DNA from: Isoetes taiwanensis
Lineage: Eukaryota > Streptophyta > Lycopodiopsida > Isoetales > Isoetaceae
NCBI GenBank assembly: GCA_021234155.1
Contig: JAJEKV010000091.1
Location: forward strand, 1,059,501 to 1,123,500
DNA: 64,000 bases
Direction: 5' to 3'
Shown: in pieces, positions 12,850 to 25,010 of the stretch
Position numbering within the stretch: the first letter of the stretch is position 1
Layout: each line of letters opens with the position of its first letter
Made by a program: the position numbers and the translations under genes
Notes under the pieces: model-generated
Databases searched by the model: none
Seen by the model: the letters and a program-made list of their open reading frames with translations, nothing else
Told to the model about the DNA's origin: nothing

Positions 12850-15720
12850 TTTTGCAAGAAATGAAGTCCGTCATAGCTGCCGAGATCTCGGGCCCTTTTT
12901 GCGCCTTCAAAGCGGTCACCCCTCCTGAACCAATAATCCAAAGCGATTCATTTCTCTTAGCACTTGGGGACCTACGATCAGGTCGTATTCTCAGATTGAA
13001 CACGTCATACACTTCTCAAATCTAAGCGTATTTATTGCATTAGCCCAATCCGGCAACCTATTACTCTGTTTCTTGGTCCAAATCAGGGTAATGGCCGGAT
13101 ATCGGCAAGCTCCTCAAGCTTGGGTGAGAAGAGGAATAATCGAAGCTTCGAAAGTGTAATACAAATGGATTAAGCCAAGTACTCACTCTTGCATGGCAAA
13201 GAATAATGCAAATATGATGGCGGACTTACAACATCGTTTATAATAGCGGCATGGTACACATCAAACATAGGGGTTTTGCTACTAAACAAATATTTGCGCT
13301 CGGCATTTTTAAACCCCGGTGCCAGTTTTTCCCTCACCATCTTTGCATATGTGTTTCTTGCTCTGTAGTGAACTAAGAAATTTTAAGCTCAGGGCCGCTG
13401 CATCTCCAAAACCCCAATATGCCCGGGTTCTCATAGCTTTGCACAAATCATCATAGCTCTCTGCATCAAGGTATTTTGATCAAACGCAGACTCACCGGCC
13501 TCTTATCTCTGAGCTCTTCTTAGAAGTCATTGAGCCCTTCCTGGAAGTCATTGCTTTTGCGGACGATGGCCGTAAAGCCAATGCTCAGAAACGAGCCTTG
13601 AGAACAGGGCCGTCAATTTTTCATCTTTTTTTCTTAAAGCCCCTATCCCCCCCCGGAAATACGTGGCAAGCATCAACCCGAATATGCCTAAGGCATCTTG
13701 CCCATGAGAGTTATATATGTTTAGATAAGATTAACATAAATAGCAATGCTAAGGGTAGGTTCACACCCCTGGAGTTATGTTATATTAAAACTTAACTTTT
13801 AACATCCTACCCGTTATTATATGACTAAATTATTTTGCATTTTACACCAACCGTTATGTTCGGATTTGAGTTCGCATGCGAATGGTTAAGTTAATTTTCT
13901 AACATAATGAATTCAGTTAAAAAGAGGTTCAGCGAAAATTTTAGTGGCCCCGGCGGGCCATTTGGCCCCGAGTTACCTATTCTAGCAAAATACCGTGGCC
14001 GGCCTGAGTAGGATGAGTTAGCTATGTAATAGGTGCGGATTAAGCCTAATAGTCTTGGATTAGCCATTTCATAACAATAAATTGGCAGATAAAGAATTGG
14101 AATGGCCAATTCATTATTTTATAATTTGGGACATATTAGTATATTGGCCATTTGAGTTTCATGGATGACGGATATTAGCCAACAAAATGGCCATTTTTAG
14201 CATGGGACCACTCCCAAGAGAATAACAGGGATTTTTATCATAGCCTATACCTACTTACAAAACGTATTAATTGTAAACAAATATTTTTGAACTATATGAT
14301 GGCAAAAGAATCTGCTCCTTTGGATCTATTAATATATAACTTGAGTTATTAGATTTAATTGAGCATATTATGTAAGGTGTTAGAATCAATATTGGTAGAT
14401 TGCCATCTCAATTTGTTATGTGTCTAAATTTGGCCACTTCAAGTGCTAAAAAGTTGAAGAAGGAATCGCCATTTGGGTTAGACTTGCATTGAAAAAAATA
14501 GCAAAAAGTGGCCATTTCAGGCCTCACTTCAATAGTGAAATTACATAAGGAATGGTCAATTCACTTTACTTAGAAAAAATTATAAGGTGCTTAAAATTTT
14601 CCCTGAAGAGATTCACACCAATAATTATGTTAGTGGCTAACACAACGGATTTTGTTAAAATTAGGTTTGTTAAAATTAGGTTCATACATAAGTTGTTATA
14701 TTAGTGGGTGAGCAATTTTTTTTTTTTGAGGGAGCGAAGTTTTTTTTTTTTATATTATTTCAGAATAATAAGTACAATTGTTTCAGACATATAGGAGAAG
14801 CCTCAACATCTTCGTCCTTTATGTGCAGAAAATTATTCTGTAAGCTAATATACATGAATCGCATGGTAATCTCCCATATGGTGACCAGAGTAGACAAGAA
14901 GATACCAGGAAAAACTCCCGAAGCTTTCTTTTACATATTGAAGAACCAAAGCGGATAATCTGGAGACATTGAACAGAGAAGGAAGTACCATAATATGAGA
15001 TCAACTTAGTTGCTGCATTGTCGGGATGTAAAACAGTCAGCCTAAGTAGGCTAGAATATGTAGCAAAATAAGGGGGTTTTTGTGGTTTTATCTGGTTTTT
15101 CATATGGTTTTCCTATGATTTTGGCGTTGTATTAGTGGAGGCATACTAAATAGTATTTCTAGAGTGCGCCCTTTTTGGTTCGTTGATTTGGGTTGGTTTT
15201 AACAATCCGACGGTGGTTGTTTACCTTGTATCTAATTTTTGGTTAAAGAAAGATGAAAAAAAAATTGCTAGGCATGCAAGGCTCGGGCTCTTCCACTTTA
15301 GGGTCGATCATTTTAGGGGTTTTAGGGCTCTATGGATTTGCTATGTTCATAGTGTTGTTGTGGGAGACAGATTGAAATGGCTTAAAAGTTCTTGTTGATC
15401 CCCTTCGTAAAATTTGGTTCTAGCCTCCGGCGTTGATGTTCGATTTGCTTTTCTTGGTTTTATCGTATTTGTGATGAAGTGCGGCGCATTTCATTCTTCT
15501 TTTTCCGTCCGGCCGGTAGCGTCATACACCTGCAAAATTATGGGGCAAAGCTTGCTGCGCGCCGGATCTGTCTGCCGGCACTGCATACGGGATGAAGCTC
15601 ACGGGTCCGCTCAAGTGTTTCTCTTGAGCTGCTGAGGGGCTGGTTCAACCCGGATCTTTGAAAGCTTGATTATTTCTTGTAGAAAGGTCTTCCGATTATC
15701 TGAGGCTTATTTACGATCGG
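12850..15720. other. Unannotated stretch with MITE-like debris
   Basis: No gene recognised. Short pieces resembling GGTTCACACC followed by GTTATGTTA occur near 13750 and, in diverged form, near 14610. Related reverse-oriented sequence occurs near 18590-18640. This suggests ends of small decayed inverted-repeat elements, but boundaries cannot be set. Long T runs lie near 14718 and 14740. Confidence 0.35.
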
Positions 15721-15724
15721 TGAC

Positions 15725-16118
15725 ATCCTTTCGAGGTCTTGGTAAAGGCAAAGGGTTTGGTGAGGCAAGTGCTTGGGCGATTTCAAAGGAGGATTCGGCA
15801 ACTTCAAAGATTACGTTTTCTTTAACTATTTTTTTTTCCATTCGCGAGGGCCTTAGGTCTATTTTTCCTGGTTCCCGGTTCCGAGTGCGGTTGGTGCACT
15901 AGGAAAGAAAAATGGCGGAACCTCATAGATCCGGCGGCATCCTTTTCGAGGTGCAGTAAGGCAAGGGTTTGGTGGGGCAAGGGTTTAGGCGACCAGCGCG
16001 AGGATTCGGCAACTTCAAGGTACGTTCTTTAACTCTTTTTCCATCCTTGAGGGCCTTAGGTCTATTTTTTGTTCCATGGTTCGGTTTGCGGTTGGTGGTG
16101 GCGTAGGAAAGAAAATGG
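15725..16118. repeat. Tandem duplication of about 200 bp
   Basis: The segment 15725-15917 is repeated in diverged form at about 15942-16118. Shared blocks include GAGGATTCGGCAACTTCAA, GAGGGCCTTAGGTCTATTTT and GGTTGGTG followed by TAGGAAAGAAAA. The second copy is shorter by several small deletions. The open frame at 15666-15902 lies within the first copy but is not preserved in the second, so it is probably not coding. Confidence 0.8.
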
Positions 16119-16119
16119 C

Positions 16120-17280
16120 AGACCCATATCCATGAGACCTCATGCGGCGATCAGCGAGAGAAACCTCCAACCGTTACCATGCGAGAAACCTGCTGGCGGT
16201 TTGAATCAAAGCGTTATTGATTGATTCCAAGTTTACACCACCGGAGAAGGTAATCAATTGGCTTCACGAATATTAACTCAGGGGATAATCGGTTTAATGG
16301 ATGCTCATATATTGCGAAGCAAAGCGCCTCAGTCTTCGTTACCCACAATATTATAGAGCAATTAGGAAACTTCGATCGAATATAGAAGTAAGTTGGAGCT
16401 TCTACTAGCAGCTATCCTTACATTGCTTAATGTGCCAATCTTGTTTCCTCGGTTTTAGCTAACTTACGCAAACTAGCATAATTGCTTGGGCCAGCAAACA
16501 CAATGAGTATGTCAACTCTATCACTCATTACGCCTTGAAAGATCTCTTATATAAAGTTGAATCACCTTATAGTTCCATGAACTAAATTTAACATTGTATA
16601 TAAATGGGCATCAAGGCTACATTTGTTCTTTGAATTTTGCCACCAATATAACTCCATGAATGTAATTTATCCAATTAGTCCGTTGTATGTATTTGAAGTT
16701 TTAAATTCTTATCTGCATCTATTTTTCATATTCCTTGCTAGAAGAACTTGGAATGGCTTTGAAGTTCTTGCTACATATACAGATTGGCTGCCCTCTATTG
16801 TGGATTATCCGAGCGTAGTGGTTGTTCATGAACACCTCAACCATGAAGGGCTTGGATGTCAAAGTGTGTTGTCTGCAAAAAGTCTTGTGACAAAAGTCAT
16901 GTGTGTTGTGCGGAAACAAGCGGTTATGTAATGGAAACAAGCGGTATATGCTTGAATCTTGCCTTAAGATTACTATAAAATGCTTTTGTGTTTCATTGGC
17001 TTGAAAAATGACTTTCCTTTTTGAGGTATTTAAGCCACCTATGCCATATGCTTATGAATGCTTGCCATGGCGAAATAGGCTTGCATTGACACAAGCACAT
17101 GTTACCATATGCACTAGCATATGCATATGTACAATTTACAATAGTTTACGTGATTCTTGTATTGCAATATTCAAATTACAGATAATGAATATAATGATTA
17201 CATAAAATGTACTCATAGTAGTTTGCAATGGAAATAACTTGTTTGTCTTGATCTTATTGTGTTTTTTAGTAATCAATATT
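16120..17280. other. Unannotated intergenic stretch
   Basis: A 102-codon plus-strand frame at 16623-16931 overlaps a minus-strand frame of 73 codons. Neither contains a motif I recognise. I see no repeat of note. Confidence 0.35.
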
Positions 17281-17797
17281 TAGGCCCATAAAGGTTAGGG
17301 CCGAAGGGCAAAAATTTTATATAACAATGAACACACAACTACCATTAACATTATTAGCAAACCATTGCATTTAACATATTTAAATTAAAATTAAAATCCC
17401 CTTAAACCCCCTTTGGTTTGGGTGCATATTCACCGGGGGTTTCGTTAGGCGGCGAGCTCAAAAATATATTTACAATACATGTACAAAATCACACCATTAA
17501 GTCGTTCTCTCAAACCTTATAGTATTTTGCAAATTTTAATATACGGTATACAAAAACTTGTACATACATACCCCACAAGCGAGGATGGCTATATGCGGTC
17601 GGATCTTGGAATAAAGGGCAAATATGCCTATCAGGCTGACTCTCGTTGCGGGTAACCCAGTGTGAATATGCACCCAAACCAAAGGGGTTTTAAGGGGGTT
17701 TTAATTTTAATTTAAATATGTTAAATGCAATGGTTTTGCGTTAATAATGTTAATGGTAGTTGTGTGTTCTGCTCAAATAATATTCTAGCTTGGCCTA
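17281..17797. mobile_element. MITE-like element with long terminal inverted repeats
   Basis: An arm of about 106 nt at 17328-17433 is reverse-complementary, with only a few mismatches or indels, to 17662-17769. Shared blocks include ACACACAACTACCATTAACA and CCTTTGGTTTGGGTGCATAT (the latter read on the plus strand in the left arm). Weaker pairing continues outward to TAGGCCC at 17281 and TGGCCTA at 17791-17797, suggesting an element of about 517 bp. No transposase is encoded. I cannot see a clear target-site duplication, so the superfamily is undetermined. Confidence 0.75.
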
Positions 17798-17799
17798 AA

Positions 17800-18750
17800 T
17801 TGATCCCATTTCTTGCACTTCAAATCCATTCTAAAAATTCCAAAAATTCCACAAAGACCTCGATAAAAATAGAGGTCGATCATATCTTGAATATCACGAA
17901 CCTTTCTTGCTAGTAAGAAAGAGCGGGAGGAAAAATATGGCAGAAATAGCCAACAATTTTCGGGCTACGTATAAAAAAACCGCTGCAAAATTTTACATGC
18001 CCGCAAGCGCCTCGTTCAAGAACTCACAAAATTTCATTCCACCTTATAAGCATCTGTATTTGTTTCGGTGTAATCTTTGGAAAGATTATAATGGTAAAAC
18101 AATAGAATGAAATACCGCGTTAATGGTTTACACGAGACCAAGAAACCGCCCTAAAGATGCTTTTAAAGTCACAAATTTACCAGCCAATGGTGAAAGATCT
18201 GGTAGATCCAGACCCGAAAAGCTATTTGCCGTGATCCCTGCTAGTCGCTGACTTGATCCTAAACAAATTCAAGATGTTGCAGCAGTTCCAAAAAGGCACG
18301 AAAAGGGGCGGCCTCTCCTTGCCCGCCCGTCGCCGTAGCCGCAAGCGCCAAGAACCATGTTTTTAGCAAAATTAATTTAACCGTCTTGTCCTCTCAGGGA
18401 GGGGAGAACATTTGCACTACAATCGTTTAATTTTTTTAAGAAATTACTAAATTTTAACGTAACAGAATCATGTGTGAACCACAACTTTAACGGAATTAAA
18501 CTCGTTAAAAATTAACCCATATGCTTGTCATGGAGGCCTACTTGAATTTTATAGCGGGAATGGTGTGAACCCAATGAGCAATTGTTTTTAACTTAGCGAA
18601 TTTAACCCTATAGTGTGAGCCCATCCTAAATAGTTTGTCAAACATCGTAATCTCCACGTCCCCCCCCCTCCGTCGCGGGTTCTCGTCTCTCTAAGAATTG
18701 TGAGCTACTCCAAGAGTTGTGAGCTTACAAAAGCAGATGCCCTTAAATTG
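17800..18750. other. Unannotated stretch
   Basis: A 67-codon plus-strand frame (17907-18110) is unrecognised. Near 18590-18640 there is a reverse-oriented relative of the GGTTCACACC sequence seen near 13750. A C-rich run lies near 18660. Confidence 0.35.
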
Positions 18751-18756
18751 GTTTTA

Positions 18757-18895
18757 GTCAAATGTTTTTAGTAAAGCCAATGTAGAGATACTTTAGAGTC
18801 ATTCTAGAGTTGGATGTCGTGTCAAATGCCTTTAGTAAGTCATTGTAGAGATGTCTTTAGACTTGTTGTAGAGTCAAATGCCTTTAGTTGAGAAT
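18757..18895. repeat. Imperfect tandem repeat, about 58-bp period
   Basis: The block GTCAAATG followed by TTTAGT and then TGTAGAGAT is found near 18757 and 18815, with a partial third start near 18872. Units have diverged by substitutions and short indels. Confidence 0.6.
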
Positions 18896-18899
18896 TGGA

Positions 18900-19890
18900 T
18901 TGAGCTATATTTTAGCATGCACATAGACTGGTGTTGTTTTAATGTCCACAAAGGAGAGAGTCGCCGTAGAATGTTATAGTACATTTGGAGCTAGAAATAC
19001 AAACCTATTTTACATGAGAACCTTTCGCAATTGGTCTAAAAGGTGAGCTAGAAATCCAAATTTTGTAATCACCATAATGACTATAGAGATCATCTTTGAA
19101 AACTTCTTAGCTAACAACGTGTATTTTAGGTGCATTGTATTTTAAGTTGATCATTGGACAATGAAGAACACAAATATATTATATAAAAAGTGCATCTGAT
19201 TTCCATCATGGTTATTGTCCTTTTAGATCAACATTTGAGAGTCCTTTGACGAGATAAAATTGTTGGAAAAATCTAATGTGCATTGTTTTTGATGTTTCTA
19301 GGTTACACATACAATATCCTCATTTCTTTAAAGGAATACATGGATCGACAAGTAAGGAGATTTAAAGTCAAAAGTTTTGCTAGAAACTCTTTTTCAATCT
19401 TGCTCCTTCATGAGATCTTAGCTTTGATAAGTAAAATCATTCATTATTATTATATTATGTTTTACAGTAGGTATCTAGTTACTTTCAGGGCTAAAGGAGC
19501 AGACTTATGATGTGGAAAATGTTTACAAATGCCCCAGATTCTCAATGCTTTATGTAGTATAATTGGTTAGAATTGTTATTCAGAACAATATTTTGTCCAG
19601 AACCATATGATATGTAGACTTGTGTATTTGGAGGTTTGATAAGTTGAAATTAGGGGATTCCCCATTTTTTGTGAACTATATTTATCGTTGTCAATGGTGC
19701 TTATTTGAGGCGTATTGTTAGGCGAGAGAGAAAATAACATGGCGATATGGTATTTCTTTTCTACTACTAAAGGACTTAGATCCTACAAGAACTTTATATA
19801 ATCCTATATTATTTCAACAAATAGAGTCACCTTTTATAACTTAACTGTTTTCTAGCTAGACTAACCCTAATGCCGAGTACAGCATTATTC
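18900..19890. other. Unannotated stretch upstream of a presumed LTR
   Basis: This would be the position of the pol 3' end if the LTR at 19903 belonged to a full retrotransposon, but I recognise no integrase, RNase H or chromodomain motif. The frame at 19283-19510 is unplaced. The internal region is therefore either deleted or too decayed to read. Confidence 0.4.
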
Positions 19891-19891
19891 C

Positions 19892-19902
19892 AGGGGGGAG
19901 AA
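19892..19902 (+). other. Polypurine tract of a Ty3/gypsy-type LTR retrotransposon
   Basis: AGGGGGGAGAA directly precedes TGTGACATTCC. A purine run abutting TG at the start of a 3' LTR is the primer site for plus-strand DNA synthesis in LTR retrotransposons, and TGTGACAT-type LTR starts are common in plant Ty3/gypsy elements. The sequence is seen; the role is inferred from family knowledge. Confidence 0.55.
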
Positions 19903-20870
19903 TGTGACATTCCAGGTATTTATATGGTATACGTATACATACTATGACCGTCACCCGGGATACAAGTAGACTCCTAGGGTGTCAATAGGGGATAACTTGG
20001 GCTAACCTAAAAGGGTTTCTTTAGCTATGCTAAAATATTGGGGATAATTAACCTAATTAGGCTATTAGGTTATTAATTAGTTAAAGTCAGCCATTTGGGC
20101 AATGCCACCGACCCAACTTCGATTGGCCAGCGGGGACTTGCCAAGTTTGGAGGGTAAATTGGGGTCCTACCCCATTTTCGCCCCAAATCAATTTGGGGGA
20201 GTGGAGGAAGGAGGAGCCACCGGTGGCTTTGTGACGGACTTGAAGAATGGAAGCCCTTTGAGACAATGGCTCCAGCCAAGAGGCCGATTAGTCCCTAGAT
20301 AGTCCGTGCTTCAGCTAACACTTCTTTGATTAGATGGAATGGTTAATTTCTCTACGATATATTACTATGATAGTGATGGATACTTTGATTATGATTGTGT
20401 TTTCTCTTTACGTCATACGTTGTATCGGGGGTTAAAGGGAGGGTAGGGACACGAAAAGATATGTCTCTAGCTAGAACCCTTAAAACCCGATAAATGCGGC
20501 TTTGTGCACAAGCTCTCACGGCTATGGATGTTATACGTGATTCGGCACCCGGACAGCGACTCTGGCCTGGTGAAAGCGGGAGTGGAGTCTTGCCTAGCGT
20601 GGCTACAAGACTCCTACAGTGTGCTAGGTTTATAGTCAGTCCTTGCGTTGGGGCTGGGTATGGTCCAACACCTCTGGAGGTCGCGACTTATGGGATTTCA
20701 ATCATAACCTTCTTGGATGGGCCACCCTTCGTGGTGGTGTATTAATTTTTAGCATGATTGTTGTGTGCTAACTAATGTTGTGATTATTAAGGGGGTAGCG
20801 AATGACAACTTTGAATTTGTAATTTTTACTCGTGCTCCCCACCTTTTGCTACTCGGCCAAATAGCCTAAT
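19903..20870 (+). mobile_element. Probable 3' or solo LTR of a Ty3/gypsy element, right end uncertain
   Basis: It begins TGTGACATTCC straight after the polypurine tract. The following approximately 0.9-1 kb is non-coding, with a GC-richer centre (20060-20700) than its surroundings. I could not identify a matching second LTR, a terminal CA with certainty, or a primer-binding site, so the right boundary is a guess. The small frames inside (for example 20494-20745) are not recognisable proteins. Confidence 0.45.
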
Positions 20871-20939
20871 GACGTGCGGAGAAAGAAGCTCTAAATTTCG
20901 GATTCACTCCAAGCTTAGTATTCCAAAACTCAAGCGCCA

Positions 20940-22700
20940 AAAACTATGGTGAAGAAGGTTGTTAATCCGCCCGGCTCTCGACCCGACAATTCCAATGGAT
21001 GCCATCTTGGGGTAAGCAAAATGCAAAATCAATTTTGATGGCTTATGGTGCCCTGTTAATTTGTTTTCTTGATTTCTTTCAGCCCGGAAGAGGCGTGCCC
21101 CTAAGACCCGACACGGCTGATTGCGGCGAGGAGGACTTCCATGCCTGGCGGGTCTATCAAGCGAGGGTGTGCATCCCTCTCAATTTCGAGCGGATGTGAT
21201 ATCTCTGTGAGAATATAATGAGGTTTGGGACACCAATGGTGTCATTAGAACAAGACATCCATCGACAAAATAAGGCGAACACGAAGAAGCTCTAATTGAG
21301 CTGTTGAGCAAGATATACCCGAAGGATTGAAAAAGATATACAGTAAGGAAAGGCGGTTTCCTTTTATTTGCATTCAACAAGCGCAAGAGGGCCAAAGCGG
21401 GATCGAGGAAAATTTCAAAGGTCAATTGGGCAGCGATGGCGGCAAAAAGCGAGCCCTATTCGAGCAAGGTCAAAAGTGAACCCGGCACCGGTGGCCACGT
21501 GAACCTGGCTGTGAGCCCGACAAATCCTGGCGGAACAACGACACACGAAAGCATTGCGAGAAAAGCCCGACCTCGGCGAACGCTTGCTGTAAAATTAGAA
21601 GGGAGGTTGTCATTGAGAGTACTTCAATGTGTCCGGCGGCATTTCGGCTTATGGGGAAAATATTTCCCATCTGGAAAGCATGATCAAGATATGCGAGGAA
21701 GCCCTAAAATTGCAGCGAGAATGACCTAGTGTCAAAGAAGGAACAGTTTTGCACTGTCGAGGCAAAGGGAAGCTTCTTCGGTTTTGAGAGGGGAAGTTGA
21801 AGACCATAAAGGATAATATTGCTGCGTCTTCAAAACCTTTGCCGGATCCTAATGCGGTGTCTCTGGCTGAGATTCATACTTTGGAGAGGGAGAAAGATAT
21901 GGCGAGAATATATGTTGAAGTCCCTACTTGAAATGGGGGTGGGCCAATAGATCAAAACTGTGTAGAAAAGGTGGCTGCACTAAGCTCTTTGAGATTGCCA
22001 ACAACGAGTCCCTCCTTGCAAAAGCCAGTGACACTTAAAGAATGTCACCCGGTGAGGGAGATGACCAAGAGAAATGATCGGTGGTCGACATCACTCCAAT
22101 ACCATTAGATTGCCAATTGGAGATGAGGAGAGATGCTCCACACGTGGTCTTGCATTCGGGATGATTACACCCTCGACTGCGGATGAAATGTGGACATCAT
22201 TATCCGTTAGCTGCACCGGTTGCTCATGGAAAAAGGATCTTTGCCTCGAGTGCGAGACCATTCCCTCGCGGCTTAGTGCGGGAAATAGGTAAGCTTAATC
22301 TGAAAGCGGGGAAGTGTTGCATCTTTGGAACAGCTCACAAAACCGAGAAGAAGATAATTGATGTTGATGAGCATGTAGACACAACTCACGGTAGCGGCGG
22401 GGAAAAGGAAAGCGACAAATCACACCAAAAAAAGTAAAAGGACCCGGGATCGACCAAGCACAAGTCCACAAGGGTTCACACTCCCAGCCAAGACATGGGA
22501 AAAAAGGTACATGCACGTTTTCGGGCTCGATTTTGAATTGGCGACATCGGAAGGTCTTTGTAGACATTGGACAACAAACTACCGGCCTCTTGACTGCTAC
22601 TGCGGCACTTGGCGGCGTACAGTCTTTGGAGACACCAAAAGCATCTTTGAATCAAGGGAGATTCAAGTAGTAGTGATGGTGCCAACAATTATAGTATAGT
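20940..22700 (+). pseudogene. Unidentified gene-like region, broken frames
   Basis: Composition becomes codon-like and GC-richer, and several plus-strand frames carry plausible protein sequence: basic RKRRAPK just after a candidate intron (21012-21082), a segment near 21690 reading HLESMIKICEEALKLQRE (coiled-coil-like), one near 21860 reading PDPNAVSLAEIHTLEREKD, and a lysine-rich segment near 22400. They fall in different frames with stops between them. I do not recognise the family. It may be one decayed gene ending before the phosphatase fragment at 23690, or the 5' part of that same gene; nothing decides between these. Confidence 0.35.
21012..21082 (+). other. Candidate spliceosomal intron (71 bp)
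   Basis: It starts GTAAGC and ends with a pyrimidine tract TTTCTTTCAG, is AT-rich, and is flanked by GC-richer sequence that reads as protein on the downstream side. Plant introns this short are normal. No transcript evidence is available here. Confidence 0.4.
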
Positions 22701-23620
22701 TCCAAATTCTGCATTTTGCCTCTACAAAGGCCTCCTCTAACTGCTTTATTCTTTGCGGGGGGGAAGGAAAGCGATGGCGAAGATGTCGGCAATCAGTTGA
22801 CGATCGTTAAGCGGTGAAACAGGTTGACCGCGGTCAAGGGCGGGAAGGTTGTGGAAGAAGAGAAAGTGAGGGTGAGTCGAGAAAATGACCTTGATGAGGG
22901 CGTCCCCATAGAAGTAGCATTTGGAAAGAAAAAACATGGCTAATGTAATTTTGCCTTATGTATTTCGAGGCAAGCAAACCTTGATTTTGCAAGACAACCC
23001 TAAACCATCAGCCAAAAGGTTTTGTTCAAACAATTAATATATTTGATCCTGTTTTATTCCACCTTTAATGTGCAAATTTTGGTTTGGATTATTCAACTTA
23101 GGATTACGTAAAAAAACTTTTATGCTTGAGAAAAAGAAGGCAGCCAATGGTTATACTTAGTGAATCGATGAAGAAGACAATCTGAGATAAAAAAGTGCCG
23201 GCACAAACTCTAACATACAAAAGGTGCTGTTATCTGTTATATTTCAGAATGTGTTTCAAATTTCAGTTGTTAATTGCAGCTCATCCTTGCATGCGAGGAG
23301 AACAAGGCAGTCGTGAATGAAGAAAGCAGGGGACAAAGGCAAAGCAAGGGTTCGCGATGGCGGGGAAACACCCATACATTGGGGCGGGGAGATACCAATA
23401 AGGATGAATCGACTATGGCTATCGGCACTCTCCATCATCGGTAGCAAAGATAAAGCGAGAGTCCGGCCGGGTTGCGGCCTTGTCCGGCACCTCCGATAGC
23501 ACTTCAGCGAGAGTCCGGCACACATTGCGGCCGCAGGACAAACGCGATGCGGCACACATCGGCGGTGGTTGCAAGCGTCAAGGATGGACACCAGGGCGGA
23601 AGTTGATGGTCTTTGGGCGT
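22700..23620. other. Unannotated stretch between gene-like fragments
   Basis: Short frames on both strands near 23256-23591 overlap each other and contain degenerate GC-rich repeats with CGAGAGTCCGGC near 23457 and 23510. No recognised domain. The DxDxT phosphatase motif expected just upstream of the next feature was not found. Confidence 0.35.
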
Positions 23621-23689
23621 AAATGGAATCTTGCTTACGAACCTATGACACAGAGGAGGAGAATGAGCGGGAAAATCTTGCCTCCACCA

Positions 23690-24190
23690 CAAACCAAGCA
23701 TGTTGTAAAAGCGCAAATAAGTACCTCATTTGCGGACCGGGGTATCATGAGTTTGTGGAGTGGGCGCTGCGGAGGTTTGATATTGTTATTTGGAGTGCTT
23801 CTCTACTTGAATACAAGGGATATGGTGGATGCATTGTTCCACGATTTGCGGACCAGATTCTTGAAGGTTTATGGTCAAGAGCATTGCTATGCATGCAAGC
23901 ATCAAACAGACCAGAAAAGCAGATTTTTTTCAAGGAGTTGAAGGTTGTACTTGAGGATTTTCCTCAAAATCATGGTATGATTTTCTTGGTTGATGATTGA
24001 CCTACACAAAGGGTTTCTAAACCGCACACACAACCCTTCCCATTATGCCTTTCAAGGGGCAAGAAGAGGACAACTTTTTGCGAGAAGTTTGTGTGTCCAA
24101 CTTTGGAATACTTGTCTTCCCATCTTTGTCTGAGGAAAGCGATCTCACGAGGTTGACATCAGCGATGCATGGTTGGAAAGGAGGCGGTTG
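23690..24190 (+). pseudogene. FCP1/NIF-type HAD phosphatase fragment
   Basis: This resembles the catalytic NIF domain of plant small CTD-phosphatase-like proteins, which dephosphorylate serine residues, classically on the RNA polymerase II tail. Visible in order: GPGYHEFVEWALRRFDIVIW (about 23735-23795), LWSRALLCMQ (about 23872), KQIFFKELKVVLEDFP (about 23917), and MIFLVDD with a stop where the family has Ser after the Asp pair (TGA at 23998). One frame over, KGFLNRTHNPSHYAF follows, then LSEESDLTRL near 24130. The N-terminal DxDxT nucleophile motif is missing. The stop and at least two frameshifts make it a pseudogene as written. The family call is good; the particular paralogue is unknown. 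Confidence 0.65.
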
Positions 24191-24259
24191 TAGTCTTTGG
24201 ATTCTTGCCTCAACAACTATCTTGTCTCGGCCTACTATATCCTCAATGCTCCATTAGAA

Positions 24260-25000
24260 GTACAAAGGCATTTCTTTGGGCACCCTTCTGGCGACCGGCA
24301 TGACTCGAAACCGATGACTCATGAAGTAACCATTATGCGGTACTTTTTTTGTAATATATATGTATGATTACTTTGTCTTATCTTGATTATTGAGTGATAT
24401 TGAGTGATGTTCTAATCTTGAGTGTACAATTTTACGTAATATATATCAAGCTTACTCTCAATACTACAAGCATTGTTTCCAATACTAAAATACTCCAATA
24501 ATTCAAACCAATACTACAAACATTGTCTTAGGGGCATTGTCTCCAATACAATGATCAAAATTTGAGACAAGTACACAAGTAACTTCTGATTTGTTACAAT
24601 GATAAAACAACTAGGCCAAGCATATTCAACCTTCATATGGCGGTGTCAAGGATCATCGGTGAGTAGCTTTGTTCAAGGGAAAATCTGTTGGTGCCGGGAA
24701 TCGATTCATCTCAAACTTGATAGGCGATGCGTGATGGTATATCTTGGAAAGTCGGGGCCTTTGTCTTCAAGTAGCTCCCAACTACCATCATTTGGGCAGC
24801 ATAGTACAAACCAGCCAACACATGTTCATCCACATTGAAGGTCGACCCGACTATCCTTGACAATTACGTCAAGGATATGCCTCGACTTAACACATTTGAC
24901 CACATAGAAATCTGCATTCTCGATTTCCCTGCTTTCGGCTACTAGCGACAAAGTTATCACCTTCCTCTACGTTTTTGGGATAGCCATTCTCCATCACCTT
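24260..25000. other. Unannotated intergenic stretch
   Basis: AT-rich to about 24600, with short repeats of AATACTA and CATTGTCT near 24460-24545. The small plus frame at 24599-24838 is unrecognised. Confidence 0.35.
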
Positions 25001-25010
25001 CAAAAATGCC

